A stretch of 6,486 bases of DNA from Clostridia bacterium (GCA_025997155.1 BNUF01000138.1:1-6486), one strand, 5' to 3'. Positions 1 through 6,486 are shown, counted from the stretch's first letter. Notes: generated by a model from the letters alone, not told the origin. Made by a program: numbers and translations.

Positions 1-1035
1 TTCCAGAAAAAACTCGTTAGCGTTGATTTCGCCTTTGCATAGCCGCGCCATAGATTTTACGGTTGTGATTGCCGTTTGGATAATGTACGCGGGTGCGTTT
101 GCTTTACCAAGGGAACGAAGGAGCTCGTTAGACGAATTCTTAAGTACACTCGCAAGCGCGGTGTTGGCGACGCCTGTACCGTAACTTGCGGCCCCCGCCC
201 TGACGGTAGCTATAGCCGTGTCCGCAGCCGCTTCTTCCGCCTTTTTTTCTCCATTAAGGACGGCGACTGTGTTTGTAATCAACGCTATACCTCCGCCAAC
301 CGCCGCGCCGATTTTTGCCGCCTCTATACCCGCCTCGTGTGACGTTTTTCCGATTTCCTTCGCGGTCACTTTCTCGGGGTTTTTCCTCGCGTCAATCGCT
401 TCCGCTTTTGAAACTTTAGATTTTTTGAGGTTTTTGTCAACTTTTTTCAAATACTCGAGCTGTTTTTGTTTTTCGGGTGTTAAATCTTGATTTTCAAGTT
501 TTAATATCTTATCTTTCAAACTCGACTTTATCGCGTCATATTGGTCAGAGGGGACGCTGAACTTTCCGTCAGGATAATGTCCCGCGTATTCCTTGCCGCT
601 AATTTTTGTAAAAAAAGCGTCCGAATCCGAGAGAAACTTAAGCTGAACTTCCGACCCGTCAATAACATTGCCAAATTTATCCAAAGTTACTTGGTCAGCC
701 CGCGTGTCGTTTACTCTCCCCAAGTCGTCAGTTCGAAAAACGCGCTGTGAATTTCCGCTTTTAATATTTTCGGCGTTCTGTTTTGCCGTGTCCAATACTT
801 CGGCGGAGTAACCCGCTTGTTGATTTATGTTTTGGTTGGCGTAATCGGGATTAACCTTGCTTTGAGATATGCCCTTAAGCCCTTGATGTAATTTCTTCCC
901 CGTTTCTTGGTCTATTCCGTCATAAGCGACCTTGAACTGTTTTCCCGCGTCGCTGTAACGCCCGAGGGTTTCGGCGTTTACGCCCAAAGCCACAGCGTCG
1001 GCGAGATTTTTGTCGGAATCCGTAATATTTTCCAT
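1..1035 (-). CDS. Uncharacterised protein with QxK-like motif and glycine-rich hydrophobic segments (N-terminal 345 residues; 3' end outside window)
   Basis: The reading frame stays open for 345 codons from ATG at 1033-1035 to the left edge, so the C-terminus is missing. The start follows TGGAGG by 9 nt, and the gene begins 15 nt after the radical SAM gene. I see four regions. Residues 1-100 are polar, Asn/Gln-rich and probably helical. Residues about 101-165 look alpha/beta, with D110, D114 and D119 followed by a strand EVQLKF (Q131, K133); this resembles the D...QxK variant of PD-(D/E)xK nuclease sites. Residues about 165-225 are a Lys/Glu-rich helical linker that may be a coiled coil. Residues 236-262 (around AAVGGGIALITNTVAVL) and about 280-298 are Gly/Ala-rich and hydrophobic, like glycine-zipper segments that insert into or cross membranes. 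No signal peptide is seen. From memory it resembles an unnamed bacterial family of larger proteins with further glycine-rich segments after this point. A nuclease or membrane-acting role is inference. The ORF itself is well supported, its function is not. Confidence 0.85.
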   Translation of the reverse strand, partial: MENITDSDKNLADAVALGVNAETLGRYSDAGKQFKVAYDGIDQETGKKLHQGLKGISQSKVNPDYANQNINQQAGYSAEVLDTAKQNAENIKSGNSQRVFRTDDLGRVNDTRADQVTLDKFGNVIDGSEVQLKFLSDSDAFFTKISGKEYAGHYPDGKFSVPSDQYDAIKSSLKDKILKLENQDLTPEKQKQLEYLKKVDKNLKKSKVSKAEAIDARKNPEKVTAKEIGKTSHEAGIEAAKIGAAVGGGIALITNTVAVLNGEKKAEEAAADTAIATVRAGAASYGTGVANTALASVLKNSSNELLRSLGKANAPAYIIQTAITTVKSMARLCKGEINANEFFLE

Positions 1036-1044
1036 TGTCGTTCG

Positions 1045-1050
1045 CCTCCA
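1045..1050 (-). promoter_or_regulatory. Ribosome binding site of the left-edge partial gene
   Basis: The minus strand reads TGGAGG here, 9 nt before the ATG at 1033-1035. It fills most of the 15-nt gap after the TAA of the radical SAM gene. It fixes the start of the partial gene and shows that the gene has its own translation signal within the same transcript. Confidence 0.75.
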
Positions 1051-2334
1051 TTAAAAACCGTGGAATCTGTGGAACTGGTAATGGTAAATTAAATTCAAAG
1101 GCAAAGTCCAGTACAGATTTACGCGGGAATTATTTAGCCTCTTGAAGATATTGCCTATCTGATAAAACGATTTATTGACATACTGAAATCCGTTAAGCAA
1201 CTCGTCAGGCGACATATGTTTCGGTTGAAACACCACGTCGGCGCGGCTGTTGTACTTCGCAAAATCCTCCGTCAGGATTCGTCCCTCGGCTTTTAGCCTG
1301 TTATACAGGGGCGTATTCGGGTACGGCGTTAGTATGTTAAAAGTCGCTTGCTGTATTCCGTTTTCGATTAAAAAAGACAAGGTTTTGTCGAATATGTCGG
1401 GGCAGTCGCTGTCGAACCCGAACACGACCCCCGCTTGCACCGAGATTCCGTGTGAGTGTATCCTCCGTATGATTTCGCGGTATTTCTCCACCTTATTAAA
1501 GGACTTGTTTGACTGGTCGAGAGACAACTGCGCTATACTCTCAAAACCGATAAAAAGGTGGCGGCAGCCGCTTTTGTAGGCAAGCGACAAAAATTCGTCA
1601 TCTTCCCCCGCCTGTATGCTCGCTTGGGAAGTCCACCATTTTTTGTAGGGGGTAAGGGCGCGGAACAATTTTTTCGCGTATTCCAAATCGGCGGAAATAT
1701 TGTCGTCCCAAAAAACGACGACTTTCCCTTTAAATGTGGAAAAATCCCGTACCACCTGTTCAATCGGGCGTGTGCGGAATTTTTTTTGGTACATACAGGC
1801 AATTGCGCAAAATTCGCAGGCGTGGGGACAACCGCGTGTCGCGAACATTGAACCCGCCGTGTGGTCTTTTCGGTGAAAATGTTCTTTTAGAAGTAACGGA
1901 GCGTCTTTGAGGTCAACCGTTTCGGTATCGGTATAGCGTTTTTGGCAAGTCCCTTTTTCAAAATCCGCCAAAAAAAGAGGAAGTGTGCGTTCTGATTCGC
2001 CGATAAAAATACTGTCGGCGTGTCGGAAGGCGTCCTCTGGGGCAAGCGTTACGTGAGGACCGCCCATAATCACGCATATGCCCTTTTTGCGGAAAATATC
2101 GGCGATTTCATAGGCGCGGACGGCACAAGGGGTATGAAAAGTCAACCCCACCAAATCATAATGTTTGGTGAAATCGACATCTTCCGTTTCTTCGTCAATA
2201 TGCCGAACAATCCAGTTTTTGGGGAAAAGCCCTGCCAGATACGGCATTGTGCATTGCTGAAAACGAATGTACCGCGCTTTGCGGATTCTCTTCATATTTT
2301 CGCCCGAAACGGTAATCAGCAAAACCGTTCTCAT
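1051..2334 (-). CDS. B12-binding-domain radical SAM protein, function unknown
   Basis: This 427-residue protein has the architecture of cobalamin-dependent radical SAM enzymes. Residues 1-140 form a Rossmann-like B12-binding-type domain, including the typical stretch GGPHVTLAPEDA (91-102) and IGESE (111-115). I see no DxHxxG motif, so any cobalamin would not be bound through that His, which is common in this group. Residues 160-340 form the radical SAM core, with CPHACEFC giving the CxxxCxxC 4Fe-4S ligands C169, C173 and C176. GFES (263-266) and PYPNTPLYNRL (337-347) are typical of the Elp3/MiaB-like fold. The C-terminal 80 residues, with VVFQPKHMSPDELL (367-380), resemble the DUF4070-type tail of such proteins. 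Family members methylate or rearrange unactivated carbons in lipids, peptides or small molecules; the substrate here cannot be read from sequence. The ATG overlaps the sirtuin stop (ATGA). The upstream Shine-Dalgarno match is weak, so translation probably depends on coupling. A later Met14 exists, but Met1 keeps the first beta strand (RTVLLITVS) and is preferred. Confidence 0.93.
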   Translation of the reverse strand: MRTVLLITVSGENMKRIRKARYIRFQQCTMPYLAGLFPKNWIVRHIDEETEDVDFTKHYDLVGLTFHTPCAVRAYEIADIFRKKGICVIMGGPHVTLAPEDAFRHADSIFIGESERTLPLFLADFEKGTCQKRYTDTETVDLKDAPLLLKEHFHRKDHTAGSMFATRGCPHACEFCAIACMYQKKFRTRPIEQVVRDFSTFKGKVVVFWDDNISADLEYAKKLFRALTPYKKWWTSQASIQAGEDDEFLSLAYKSGCRHLFIGFESIAQLSLDQSNKSFNKVEKYREIIRRIHSHGISVQAGVVFGFDSDCPDIFDKTLSFLIENGIQQATFNILTPYPNTPLYNRLKAEGRILTEDFAKYNSRADVVFQPKHMSPDELLNGFQYVNKSFYQIGNIFKRLNNSRVNLYWTLPLNLIYHYQFHRFHGF

Positions 2335-3059
2335 AAATCACCGAAAACTTTACCTATATTTTCGTCAAACAGGAGTTCGGCGCGGGAATTCGCGGAAATC
2401 TGCGCCTTGTTGATTACGACGATATGCTTTCCGTGGAAATAATTGACAAGCCCCGCCGCAGGGTAAACCACAAGGGACGTTCCGCCGATAATCAGCGTGT
2501 CGGCTTGTTCAATCGCCTTAATCGACTTTTCCAAAATGTCTGGAGCTAGGGGTTCTTCATAGAGTACGACGTCGGGTTTTATAATGCCGCCGCAAGCGCA
2601 ACGGGGAACGTCCTCCGCGTCAAGTATAACGTCGATTCCCGCAAACGCCCGCCCGCAATCCTGACAAAAATTCCTGTGTACGCTTCCGTGGAGTTCGAGG
2701 ACGTTTTTCGACCCCGCCTCTTGGTGTAGGTTGTCGATATTTTGCGTAATCACGGCAAGGAGTTTCCCGTCCCGCTCAAGTTCCGCGAGTTTGATATGCG
2801 CGGGGTTCGGTCTAGCGCCTTTGTACAGCATTTTGTCTTTGTAAAACCGATAAAATTCGGAGGTGTTGCGGTAGAAAAAGGATTTGCTGATGATAGTTTC
2901 GGGAGAGTGTTTGTAACTTTGGTTATACAGCCCGTCCTGACTGCGGAAGTCGGGGATACCGCTTTCGGTGGAAACGCCCGCCCCTCCGAAAAAAACGATA
3001 TTCTCCGAATTCGCCGCAATCTCTTTGAATTTTACTAACCGTTCGTGGTATTTTTCCAT
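2331..3059 (-). CDS. cobB: Sir2-family NAD-dependent protein deacylase (sirtuin)
   Basis: At 242 residues this is a normal-length bacterial sirtuin, a cytoplasmic enzyme that removes acyl groups from lysine using NAD and yields nicotinamide and O-acyl-ADP-ribose. The NAD-binding motif GAGVSTESGIPDFRS lies at 26-40. TQNIDNLHQEAG at 105-116 supplies N107 and D109, and LHG at 123-125 gives the catalytic H124. The zinc ribbon is C132/C135 plus C154/C156; the second pair is CxC rather than the more usual CxxC. IKPDVVLYEE (160-169) and GGTSLVVYPAA (192-202) complete the NAD and peptide sites. No clear YxxR desuccinylase signature was noticed, so deacetylation is the default guess. The start has a TTGGAG site 7 nt upstream, inside the end of ilvB, and the gap to the ilvB stop is 4 nt. 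The stop overlaps the next start by ATGA. This placement suggests coexpression with acetolactate synthase, and the target may be a metabolic enzyme. The symbol cobB is the family name; orthology to E. coli cobB is not established. Confidence 0.95.
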   Translation of the reverse strand: MEKYHERLVKFKEIAANSENIVFFGGAGVSTESGIPDFRSQDGLYNQSYKHSPETIISKSFFYRNTSEFYRFYKDKMLYKGARPNPAHIKLAELERDGKLLAVITQNIDNLHQEAGSKNVLELHGSVHRNFCQDCGRAFAGIDVILDAEDVPRCACGGIIKPDVVLYEEPLAPDILEKSIKAIEQADTLIIGGTSLVVYPAAGLVNYFHGKHIVVINKAQISANSRAELLFDENIGKVFGDL

Positions 3060-3063
3060 ATAT

Positions 3064-4740
3064 TTACTCCAATATCACATTATCGATACTTTCGCCCGGG
3101 GGAACCATCGGGAAAACCTTTTCGTCGCTGGAAATTTCGCAGTTTATGACGACGGGGCAACGCAAGCCCTCCGCCAGTTCAATCGCCTTTTTGATAGTTT
3201 CGTCCGTTTTGGCGGGGTCGCTTAGGTAAAGCCCCGCCGCGCCGTATGCCTCCGCAAGCCGCACAAAATCCGTGGAATTATTAAGAACGGTCTGCGAGTA
3301 TCTGCCGTCATAAAAGAACGTCTGCCATTGGCGAACCATACCCAGCACGTGGTTGTTCATAATCACGTCAATCACGGGTATGTTGTATTCGACGGCAGTC
3401 GCCAATTCGATACAGTTCATACGAAACGACCCGTCGCCCGTAATGTTGAACACAAGTTCCTTGCCGCGTCCGATTGACGCGCCGATTGCCGCGCCAAGCC
3501 CGAATCCCATTGTGCCAAGCCCGCCGCTCGTGATAAAGCTGCGCGGGGAGTCGCACTTGATATATTGCCCCGCCCAAATCTGGTGCTGTCCGACGTCGGT
3601 TGAGATAAGAGCTTTGCCCTCTGAAATCTCGTTGATGCGTTCAAGAATATACTGGGGGTGCAGGGAGTTCGCGCTGACTTGTTTAAGCGGAAATTCCTGT
3701 TTAAGGTGGCGAATATGCGCAATCCAGCTTGAGTGCGACAACTGCGTAAGTTTCTCGTTAAGGATACGCAAAACCTCGCGAATGTCGCCGATTACCTGAC
3801 TTTGCGCGAAAATGTTTTTGTTGATTTCCGCCGCGTCCACGTCAAGGTGTAAAATTTTGGCGTTTTTGGCGAATTTTGACACGTCGCTTATAACGCGGTC
3901 GGAAAACCGCGCCCCCGCCGCGATAAGCAAATCACATTCCATAACGGCGGTGTTTGACGTTTTTGTGCCGTGCATACCGACCATACCCGTGAAATTCGGG
4001 TGTGACGCGGGAAACGCGCCGAGTCCCATAAGAGTGAGTGCGACAGGCGCGTCGATTTTTCCCGCGAAAGCGCGGAGTTCCTGCGCCGCGTCCGAAAGGA
4101 TTACCCCGCCGCCCGCGTATATCAGCGGGCGTTTCGCCTCTTTGATGAGTTCTATCGCCGCGTCAATGTCCGCGTCCGTAATCGTGTTTGTTTTGCGCGT
4201 AATCTCGCGGGGTTCTTGGCGTTCGTATTCGTACAACGCCCCTGTAACGTCTTTTGTAATGTCAATAAGCACGGGTCCGGGGCGGTCCTCACGCGCTATG
4301 TAAAAAGCGCGGCGTACCGTGTCCGCAAGGTATTCGATATCTTTTACGATAAAATTGTGCTTTGTAATCGGCATAGTGATACCTGCGGTATCGACTTCCT
4401 GAAAACTATCCTTGCCGAGAAGGCTTTTCGCGACGTTTCCCGTTATCGCCACCATAGGCGTGGAGTCCATATACGCCGTCGCGATTCCCGTGACAAGGTT
4501 CGTCGCCCCGGGGCCGCTTGTCGCGACACAAACGCCCGTCTTGCCAGTGGCTCTCGCGTATCCGTCGGCGGCGTGTGACGCGCCTTGCTCGTGTGACGTG
4601 AGGTAATGAGTTATTTTATCACGGTATTTATAGAACGCGTCATAAATGTTCAGCACCGCGCCGCCAGGATATCCGAAAACGGTGTCAACGTCCTGTTCGA
4701 TTAGACATTCTATCAGAATTTCCGCACCTGTAAGTTTCAT
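3064..4740 (-). CDS. ilvB: Acetolactate (acetohydroxyacid) synthase large, catalytic subunit
   Basis: This ThDP enzyme condenses two pyruvates to acetolactate, or pyruvate with 2-oxobutyrate to acetohydroxybutyrate, the first common step of valine, leucine and isoleucine synthesis. Its 558 residues match the family and all three domains are present. The N-terminal pyrimidine-binding domain has YPGGAVL (24-30) and catalytic E51 in SHEQGASHAADGYAR. The central FAD/Rossmann domain covers roughly 190-330. The C-terminal pyrophosphate domain has GDGSFRMNCIELATA (435-449) running to NN (462-463), which is the ThDP/Mg motif. GMVRQWQ (467-473) carries the Trp typical of biosynthetic AHAS rather than catabolic acetolactate synthase. 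GNVAKSLLGKDSFQEVD (101-117) has N and A where many homologues have GQVP; from memory this form is common in Clostridia-like sequences. The start has AAAGGAG 6 nt upstream. It lies 25 nt after ilvD and 4 nt before the sirtuin. The small regulatory subunit ilvN is not adjacent, so it must be elsewhere or absent. Confidence 0.97.
   Translation of the reverse strand: MKLTGAEILIECLIEQDVDTVFGYPGGAVLNIYDAFYKYRDKITHYLTSHEQGASHAADGYARATGKTGVCVATSGPGATNLVTGIATAYMDSTPMVAITGNVAKSLLGKDSFQEVDTAGITMPITKHNFIVKDIEYLADTVRRAFYIAREDRPGPVLIDITKDVTGALYEYERQEPREITRKTNTITDADIDAAIELIKEAKRPLIYAGGGVILSDAAQELRAFAGKIDAPVALTLMGLGAFPASHPNFTGMVGMHGTKTSNTAVMECDLLIAAGARFSDRVISDVSKFAKNAKILHLDVDAAEINKNIFAQSQVIGDIREVLRILNEKLTQLSHSSWIAHIRHLKQEFPLKQVSANSLHPQYILERINEISEGKALISTDVGQHQIWAGQYIKCDSPRSFITSGGLGTMGFGLGAAIGASIGRGKELVFNITGDGSFRMNCIELATAVEYNIPVIDVIMNNHVLGMVRQWQTFFYDGRYSQTVLNNSTDFVRLAEAYGAAGLYLSDPAKTDETIKKAIELAEGLRCPVVINCEISSDEKVFPMVPPGESIDNVILE
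3067..3072 (-). promoter_or_regulatory. Ribosome binding site of the sirtuin gene, inside the end of ilvB
   Basis: TTGGAG on the minus strand forms the last two sense codons (Leu-Glu) of ilvB and sits 7 nt before the sirtuin ATG. The ribosome finishing ilvB passes over this site, so translation of the two genes is probably coupled. Confidence 0.7.
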
Positions 4741-4746
4741 AAGGTA

Positions 4747-4753
4747 CTCCTTT
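4747..4753 (-). promoter_or_regulatory. Ribosome binding site of ilvB
   Basis: AAAGGAG on the minus strand lies 6 nt before the ilvB ATG, the strongest Shine-Dalgarno match in the window. It sits in the 25-nt ilvD-ilvB gap, the largest gap here, which otherwise holds only a short A-rich stretch and no hairpin or promoter that I can see. Confidence 0.8.
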
Positions 4754-4765
4754 GCTTTTTAACCG

Positions 4766-6436
4766 TTATTCTAAAACCGCGCCTTTATCCGCTCCCGTTA
4801 CAAGTCTCGCGTATCTTGCAAGCCAGCCCGTTTTGATTCTTGGAGCTTTCGGCGCGAAACTCGCACGGCGTTTGTCTAATTCTTCGTCTGAAACGTCAAG
4901 TTCAAGTTTGCCGCCGTTAATGTCAATCTGTATGGTGTCGCCCTCTTGTACGAGCGCTATAACGCCGCCCGCCGCCGCCTCGGGGGAGACGTGTCCGATA
5001 CTCGCCCCGCGTGACGCGCCCGAAAAACGCCCGTCCGTAATCAGCGCGACTTCCTTGTCAAGTCCCATTCCCGCAAGCGCGGAGGTGGGGGACAGCATTT
5101 CGGGCATACCGGGACCGCCTTTCGGTCCGCAGTAGCGTATCACAACAACGTCGCCCGACTTTATCTCTCCGTTTATAATTGCGTCATACGCGCCGTCCTC
5201 GCCGTCAAAAACCCGCGCCTTGCCGCTGTGCGTAAGCATCTCCGGCGCGACAGCGGAACGTTTGACGACCGCCCCGTTTTGCGCGAGATTTCCTTTCAAA
5301 ACGGCTATACCGCCCGTTTTGCTGTACGGGTCTTCCGCGTGTCTTATAACGTCGGGGTTTTTGTTGACGCAGTTTTCGATATTTTTACGCACGGTCTTGC
5401 CTGTTACAGTCATTAACGAAAGGTCAAGGAGATTAAGCTCCGAAAGCTCCCGCATAATAGCGCCGATGCCGCCCGCAAAGTAAAGGTCCTCGATATGGTG
5501 TGTTCCAGCGGGGGCTAATTTGCAGAGATTCGGGGTTTTCGCGCTTATTTCGTTCGCTGTTTCAAGGTTAAGGACGACGCCCGCCTCACGCGCAATCGCG
5601 GGGAGGTGGAGCATTGAGTTTGTCGAAGCGCCGATTGCCATATCGACTGTCAGCGCGTTTATAAACGCCGCCTCGGTCATTATGTCTAACGGGCGGATAT
5701 TTCGCGTGATGAGTTCCATAATTTTCATACCCGCGTGTTTGGCAAGGCGTATTCTCTCGCTGTAAACGGCGGGGATTGTGCCGTTTCCGAGCAAACCCAT
5801 ACCAAGAGCCTCCGTGAGGCAGTTCATTGAGTTCGCCGTATACATTCCCGAGCAAGAGCCGCAAGTCGGGCAAGAATTGTCTTCGATATCATGAAAAGTA
5901 GCTCCGTCAATTTTTTCCGCAATGTACGCGCCGACTGCCTCAAAAGTCTTTGAAAGGCTGACTTTTTCGTTTGTGACAAGCCGCCCCGCAAGCATCGGCC
6001 CGCCGCTTATAACAAGAGCGGGGATATTGAGACGCGCCGCCGCCATAAGCATACCCGGAACGACTTTATCGCAGTTCGGGATAAGCACAAGCCCGTCAAA
6101 CCCGTGTGCCGCCGCCATTGTCTCAACGGAGTCCGCGATAAGCTCGCGTGACGATAACGAATAGTTCATACCGATATGGTTCATCGCGATACCGTCGCAA
6201 ACGGCGATTGCGGGGAACTCGAGCGGAGTCCCGCCCGCCATTCGTATGCCCGCCTTTACCGCTTCCGATATCTGGTCAAGGTGAATATGCCCCGGGATAA
6301 TCTCGTTCTGCGCGTTCACAACGCCGATTATCGGGTGCGAAAGTTCCTCCTCCGTAAGCCCCGACGCTTTAAGAAGCGCGCGGTGCGGCATTCTGCTCGT
6401 GCCCGCCTTTATTCTGTTGCTTATAAAATCGCCCAT
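4766..6436 (-). CDS. ilvD: Dihydroxy-acid dehydratase
   Basis: This enzyme dehydrates 2,3-dihydroxy-isovalerate and 2,3-dihydroxy-3-methylvalerate to the keto acids that precede valine/leucine and isoleucine, using an Fe-S cluster and Mg. The 556 residues match the family's short bacterial form. D81 (CDGIAMNH), then C122, D123 and K124 (NCDK) supply cluster, Mg and, by homology, a carbamylated Lys. CPTCGSCSG (189-197) holds C195, a further likely cluster ligand. GRFSG (469-473) contains S472, the proposed base, and [11 protein letters not shown] (437-447) is a family signature. Near the N-terminus it reads IIPGHIHL (46-53), where the 2Fe-2S type (for example M. tuberculosis) has a Cys ligand. 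The E. coli-like 4Fe-4S enzymes also have PGH there, so an oxygen-labile 4Fe-4S cluster is inferred. The start has GAGG 5 nt upstream, inside the last codons of the preceding gene, whose stop is 2 nt before this ATG. No frameshift or missing key residue was seen. Confidence 0.97.
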   Translation of the reverse strand: MGDFISNRIKAGTSRMPHRALLKASGLTEEELSHPIIGVVNAQNEIIPGHIHLDQISEAVKAGIRMAGGTPLEFPAIAVCDGIAMNHIGMNYSLSSRELIADSVETMAAAHGFDGLVLIPNCDKVVPGMLMAAARLNIPALVISGGPMLAGRLVTNEKVSLSKTFEAVGAYIAEKIDGATFHDIEDNSCPTCGSCSGMYTANSMNCLTEALGMGLLGNGTIPAVYSERIRLAKHAGMKIMELITRNIRPLDIMTEAAFINALTVDMAIGASTNSMLHLPAIAREAGVVLNLETANEISAKTPNLCKLAPAGTHHIEDLYFAGGIGAIMRELSELNLLDLSLMTVTGKTVRKNIENCVNKNPDVIRHAEDPYSKTGGIAVLKGNLAQNGAVVKRSAVAPEMLTHSGKARVFDGEDGAYDAIINGEIKSGDVVVIRYCGPKGGPGMPEMLSPTSALAGMGLDKEVALITDGRFSGASRGASIGHVSPEAAAGGVIALVQEGDTIQIDINGGKLELDVSDEELDKRRASFAPKAPRIKTGWLARYARLVTGADKGAVLE

Positions 6437-6438
6437 AA

Positions 6439-6486
6439 CTACCTCGTCTCTTCGTTTACGTCAACAACCCAGCCGAAAACGTCTTC
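6439..6486 (-). CDS. C-terminal end of an unidentified upstream gene (15 codons plus TAG)
   Basis: From the right edge one minus-strand frame reads [15 protein letters not shown] and then TAG at 6439-6441, 2 nt before the ilvD ATG. Fifteen open codons prove little alone: a random frame stays open over that length about half the time. The case rests on the operon-like placement of the stop and on the absence of any promoter-like gap before ilvD. The fragment is too short to identify. Another branched-chain gene (leu or ilv) would be the natural guess from context, but I do not recognise the residues. Confidence 0.45.
   Translation of the reverse strand, partial: EDVFGWVVDVNEETR
6442..6445 (-). 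promoter_or_regulatory. Ribosome binding site of ilvD, within the upstream gene's end
   Basis: GAGG on the minus strand lies 5 nt before the ilvD ATG and overlaps the final codons of the preceding frame. The match is modest but well placed. It implies that ilvD is internal to an operon and not its first gene. Confidence 0.55.

Larger units (their letters stand above)
1..6486 (-). other. Probable single operon: X - ilvD - ilvB - sir2 - radical SAM - glycine-rich protein
   Basis: All six reading frames lie on the minus strand, with junctions of 2, 25, 4, -4 and 15 nt. Two ribosome binding sites lie inside the preceding gene, and one start overlaps the previous stop. I found no hairpin followed by a T-run and no -35/-10 pair in any gap. 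The promoter and any leader attenuator or T-box for branched-chain control would lie to the right of 6486, and the terminator to the left of 1. Co-transcription is inferred from spacing alone. Confidence 0.75.

Noticed and set aside
1051..1090. Possible truncation of the radical SAM gene at its 3' end
   Set aside because: The B12-binding-type, radical SAM and C-terminal regions are all present, 427 residues is a normal size, and the next gene starts with its own RBS directly after the stop.
76..1092. Plus-strand open frames at 76-342, 218-490, 541-750 and 907-1092
   Set aside because: They overlap one another or lie opposite the 345-codon minus-strand frame, which has a good RBS and protein-like composition. 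The last also crosses the junction with the radical SAM gene.
3353..4303. Long plus-strand open frames (3353-3799 and 3812-4303) opposite ilvB
   Set aside because: They lie antisense to a fully supported ilvB with intact catalytic motifs. Their translations show no recognisable domain and no placed RBS, and such mirror frames are expected from this codon usage.
4741..4765. Possible promoter or terminator in the ilvD-ilvB gap
   Set aside because: Twenty-five nt with an RBS leave no room for a promoter, and no inverted repeat with a T-run is present.
301..6150. Recurring short word GTGTGACG/GCGTGACG on the plus strand (for example near 338, 3969, 4572, 4590, 5009, 6147)
   Set aside because: It lies inside coding frames and mostly reflects the preferred Ser codon TCA after a codon ending in G (as in Thr-Ser-His or Ala-Ser-His). 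There is no regular spacing or intergenic placement to suggest a binding site or repeat array.

Overview
The window holds one tightly packed block of genes, all on the minus strand, read from the right edge (6486) to the left edge (1). In transcription order they are: the last 15 codons of an unidentified gene; ilvD (dihydroxy-acid dehydratase); ilvB (acetolactate synthase large subunit); a Sir2-family NAD-dependent protein deacylase; a cobalamin-binding-type radical SAM enzyme; and the first 345 codons of an uncharacterised protein that runs off the left edge. The junctions measure 2, 25, 4, -4 and 15 nt. There is no room for internal promoters or terminators of ordinary size, and none was seen. 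The block is therefore probably a stretch of a single polycistronic operon whose promoter and terminator both lie outside the window.

Organism: a bacterium, probably an anaerobe. The IlvB and Sir2 sequences look, from memory, like those of Clostridia and other anaerobic Firmicutes or gut/rumen lineages (for example the FFGGAGVSTESG stretch of Sir2 and the LLGKDSFQEVD stretch of IlvB). The dehydratase looks like the oxygen-sensitive 4Fe-4S type, and a B12-type radical SAM enzyme also fits anaerobic life. A phylum cannot be fixed from this window.

Right half (3064-6486): branched-chain amino acid synthesis. IlvB makes acetolactate or acetohydroxybutyrate, and IlvD dehydrates the dihydroxy acids formed two steps later. 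The genes for the steps between and after them (ilvC, ilvE) and the regulatory subunit ilvN are not visible. All catalytic motifs of both enzymes are intact.

Left half (1-3059): the operon continues into genes with no known part in that pathway. A sirtuin is coupled to ilvB, a radical SAM enzyme overlaps the sirtuin by ATGA, and a large protein follows 15 nt later. That last protein combines a possible QxK nuclease-like motif, a lysine-rich helical linker and glycine-rich hydrophobic segments. It has no stop codon in the window, so a search for complete ORFs would miss it. It is the least understood and most interesting item here. No RNA genes, CRISPR arrays, insertion sequences, attachment sites or origins were recognised, and no gene-free stretch exceeds 25 nt.
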